DNA from: Victivallales bacterium
GTDB taxonomy: Bacteria; Verrucomicrobiota; Lentisphaeria; Oligosphaerales; Lenti-02
NCBI GenBank assembly: GCA_018648945.1
Contig: JABGQJ010000461.1
Coordinates: 1-6,293 of the forward strand
Direction: 5' to 3'
DNA: 6,293 bases
Part shown: positions 4,680 through 6,293 of the stretch, piece by piece
Layout: each line of letters begins with the position of its first letter
Numbering within the stretch: position 1 is the first letter of the stretch
The notes under the pieces: model-generated
Told to the model about the DNA's origin: nothing
Seen by the model: the letters and a program-made list of their open reading frames with translations, nothing else
Database searches by the model: none
Position numbers and translations under genes: made by a program

Positions 4680-6293
4680 ACGCGGAACCCGAGGAAGCTG
4701 CTCGGGAGCGACGGCGAGCTCCTGAAGCGGTACGCAGAGCGGCAGCGCCCGGCGATGACGTTCCAGCCGCCACCCCGGTTCACGCGGACCGAGCCCGTCC
4801 TGGCGGCACTGGGGTCAGCGACGGTTCCAGATGGATAGTCACCGTACGAGTCCTGGCACCATTCCCACACGTTGCCGATCATGTCGTGCAGACCCCAAGC
4901 ATTCGGCCTCTTCTTTCCCACCGGCTGAGTTCCTGCACGACGGTGGTTCTCCTGCTTCTCCTTCCAGTCGCTCGAATCGTACCCGCCCTCGTACGTAACC
5001 CCGCTGTTCCCACCGTACCACGCGATCGGGTCCAGCGCCGGGGCGTTGCGTTCCCCGAGGACCCGGATATCGCCCGTGTACAACGCCGTCGTCGTCCCCG
5101 CACGGCACGCGTACTCCCACTCGGACTCAGTAGGCAACCGATACGCATGGCCAACGGGGGCGTTCAGCTTCTTCAGGAACTCTTGGCAGTCGTTCCAAGA
5201 AACCGACTCCACCGGCGCGTCCAGGCCAGCATGCTGGAAGTGCGAGGGGTTTTTGCCCATCACCGACTGCCACTGCCGCTGCGTCACCTCGTGTTTCCCA
5301 AGCCAGAAGCCCTTCGTCAGCGTCACCCGGTGCTGCGTCTCGCCTGCCACCCACTCCCGCTTCAGGCCAGCCGCCACCATGGCGCCCTGCTCGGCCTTGG
5401 GGCTCCCCATCGTGAACGTCCCCGGAGGACACCACACCAACTCCAGCTTCGCCCCGCCGCCAAGGTCCACCGTCTTCGTGTCACCGCCCTGCGGGGGCTT
5501 CGCCACTTGCGCGCCACCGCCCTGCGGGGGTTTCGCCACCTGCGCGTCGCCGCCCTGCGGGCCGAGAGCGACGCGGAACCCAAGATAGCCGACCGAGCAC
5601 GGCCTACCGTCCCTGCTGCGGTAGCCCGAACGGCAGTACCTGGCGTCGCTGTACCAGCTGCCGCCCCGGAGCACGGTGTACGCGGGTGGCCTGGCGCCGG
5701 TGGGATCGACGGCAGCATCCGACGCGTACTTCCCATACCGGTCCTGGCACCATTCAGCCACGTTCCCGCTCATGTCATACAGTCCCAGTTCGTTCGGTTT
5801 CTTCTGCCCCACTGGATGCGGGCGGCACTTGTTCTCAAGCAGCTTCTTGAAGTCCCACTTTGCATCGTCCAACCGACGGTCTCCGGAGTTCTCGTGGTAC
5901 CAAGCCACATCATCCGCATCGTTGGAACCCGAGTAGGTGAACCCCTTGGACAGCGGGCCGCCCCGTGCTGCATACTCCCACTCGGCCTCCGTGGGCAACC
6001 GGTACTCGTGGCCAACGGGGGCGTTCAGCTTCTTCAGGAACTCCTGGCAGTCATTCCAGGACACCTTCTCCACCGGAGCGTCGAGACCGGCCTTCTTGAA
6101 GTGCGAGGGGTTCTTGCCCATCACCGCCTGCCACTGCCGCTGCGTCACCTCGTGTTTCCCAAGCCAGAAGCCCTTCGTCAGCGTCACCTTGTGCTCGTCC
6201 GTGTGAAGGGCCATCTTGGTGCCTGGGGCCGCCTCCGCCCGGAGTTCGGCCATCGAACTGCCCATCGTGAACGTCCCCGGAGGACACCACACC
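4658..6293 (-). CDS. tandem FGE/SUMF1-like domain protein, 3' part
   Basis: The gene is open to the right edge, so the true start is outside the window. The first visible codon is GTG, but it corresponds to the Val of LVWCPPGTFTMGS in the second module, so it is internal. The visible 544 residues hold two FGE-sulfatase (C-type-lectin-like fold) modules: 1-247 and about 286-544, joined by a Gly/Pro/Gln-rich linker. Each shows WCPPGTFTMGS, GFWLGKHEVTQRQWQ, SWNDCQEFLKKLN, YRLPTE(A/S)EWEYA, GNV(A/W)EWCQD, RGG(S/G)W and LGFRVALGP. Authentic formylglycine-generating enzymes oxidise a sulfatase cysteine using two copper-binding cysteines in a GGSYxCxxxYC-type motif. Here the second is kept (C220, C517) but the first is Ser215 and Val512. 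Sulfatase activation is therefore unlikely; a binding role or another FGE-fold reaction is possible. The missing N-terminus could contain further modules, a kinase domain or a signal peptide. No sulfatase gene is in the window. The stop lies inside an inverted-repeat structure. Confidence 0.88.
   Translation of the reverse strand, partial: VWCPPGTFTMGSSMAELRAEAAPGTKMALHTDEHKVTLTKGFWLGKHEVTQRQWQAVMGKNPSHFKKAGLDAPVEKVSWNDCQEFLKKLNAPVGHEYRLPTEAEWEYAARGGPLSKGFTYSGSNDADDVAWYHENSGDRRLDDAKWDFKKLLENKCRPHPVGQKKPNELGLYDMSGNVAEWCQDRYGKYASDAAVDPTGARPPAYTVLRGGSWYSDARYCRSGYRSRDGRPCSVGYLGFRVALGPQGGDAQVAKPPQGGGAQVAKPPQGGDTKTVDLGGGAKLELVWCPPGTFTMGSPKAEQGAMVAAGLKREWVAGETQHRVTLTKGFWLGKHEVTQRQWQSVMGKNPSHFQHAGLDAPVESVSWNDCQEFLKKLNAPVGHAYRLPTESEWEYACRAGTTTALYTGDIRVLGERNAPALDPIAWYGGNSGVTYEGGYDSSDWKEKQENHRRAGTQPVGKKRPNAWGLHDMIGNVWEWCQDSYGDYPSGTVADPSAARTGSVRVNRGGGWNVIAGRCRSAYRFRSSPSLPSSFLGFRVALGPVR
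5112..5327 (-). repeat. direct repeat within the FGE-like gene, copy in module 2
   Basis: This 216-base stretch aligns without gaps to 5973-6188, an offset of 861 bases (287 codons). A hand alignment gives about 21 mismatches, near 90% identity. Positions 5267-5327 are identical to 6128-6188 over 61 bases, synonymous sites included. It codes for the KGFWLGKHEVTQRQWQ to EWEYA core. A further perfect 33-base match is 5406-5438 with 6261-6293, at an offset of 855, separated by a divergent stretch. Confidence 0.85.
5484..5560 (-). repeat. 33-base tandem repeat encoding the interdomain linker
   Basis: Two 33-base units (5484-5516 and 5517-5549) and an 11-base partial third (5550-5560) lie in frame in the FGE-like gene. 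They encode an 11-residue period built on QVAKPPQGG, and the third copy merges with the end of the first FGE-like module (GPQGG). The unit is a multiple of three, so copy-number change keeps the frame and only alters linker length. It is a protein linker, not a CRISPR-type array. Confidence 0.8.
5973..6188 (-). repeat. direct repeat within the FGE-like gene, copy in module 1
   Basis: This is the partner of 5112-5327 and encodes the same core in module 1. The block is far more alike than the rest of the two modules, which differ in length and sequence on the C-terminal side (for example the segment between EWEYA and GNV). That mosaic pattern fits module duplication followed by divergence with local gene conversion. 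Confidence 0.85.

Noticed and set aside
5484..5560. CRISPR-like direct repeats
   Set aside because: The units are contiguous with no spacers, lie in frame inside a gene and encode a linker.
5046..5588. 180-codon + open frame antisense to the FGE-like gene
   Set aside because: It mirrors the repeats of the real gene on the other strand (duplicated Cys/Pro/Phe-rich segments) and has no domain of its own.
4658..6293. FGE-like modules as the variable protein of a diversity-generating retroelement
   Set aside because: Such variable proteins share this fold, but no reverse transcriptase or template repeat is in the window, and the differences between the two blocks are not limited to adenine positions.

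Overview
The window looks like GC-rich bacterial chromosome. A hand count of one 60-base line in the first gene gives about 70% GC. Its gene content is a large secreted glycosidase of the clan GH-A type, an ADP-ribosylglycohydrolase-family protein and a multi-domain protein built from formylglycine-generating-enzyme-like (SUMF1/FGE-sulfatase) modules. This mix fits environmental Planctomycetota, other PVC lineages or Armatimonadota. The taxonomic guess rests on gene style only and is tentative. No tRNA, rRNA, CRISPR array, transposase or integrase is visible.

Layout. Positions 1-344 hold no convincing gene; the last 80 bases carry two successive hairpins just before a strong Shine-Dalgarno. 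Positions 358-3039 (+) encode an 893-residue exported glycoside hydrolase with an N-terminal carbohydrate-binding-like beta domain, a GH-A barrel and a C-terminal beta region. Only 20 bases later (3060-3857, +) comes a complete ADP-ribosylglycohydrolase-family protein with its own Shine-Dalgarno and a lower GC content, so the two probably share a transcript. Positions 3858-4657 are an 800-base gap between convergent genes, with a GC-rich hairpin, a G-quadruplex-like run and no readable gene. Positions 4658-6293 (-) are the 3' part of a gene for tandem FGE-like domains joined by a PPQGG-type repeat linker; its start lies beyond the right edge.

How the genes may work together. The first two plausibly form a small polysaccharide-use unit: an exported hydrolase and a cytoplasmic hydrolase of ADP-ribosyl or related N-glycosidic bonds. 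The link is inferred from spacing only. The FGE-like gene is transcribed towards them and is probably independent. Both of its modules lack one of the two cysteines that bind copper in true formylglycine-generating enzymes, so they probably do not activate sulfatases.

I found no clear undescribed system. The best leads are the mosaic duplication inside the FGE-like gene, the loss of the catalytic cysteine in both modules, an interlocked pair of inverted repeats across that gene's stop codon, and the structured leader of the glycosidase gene.
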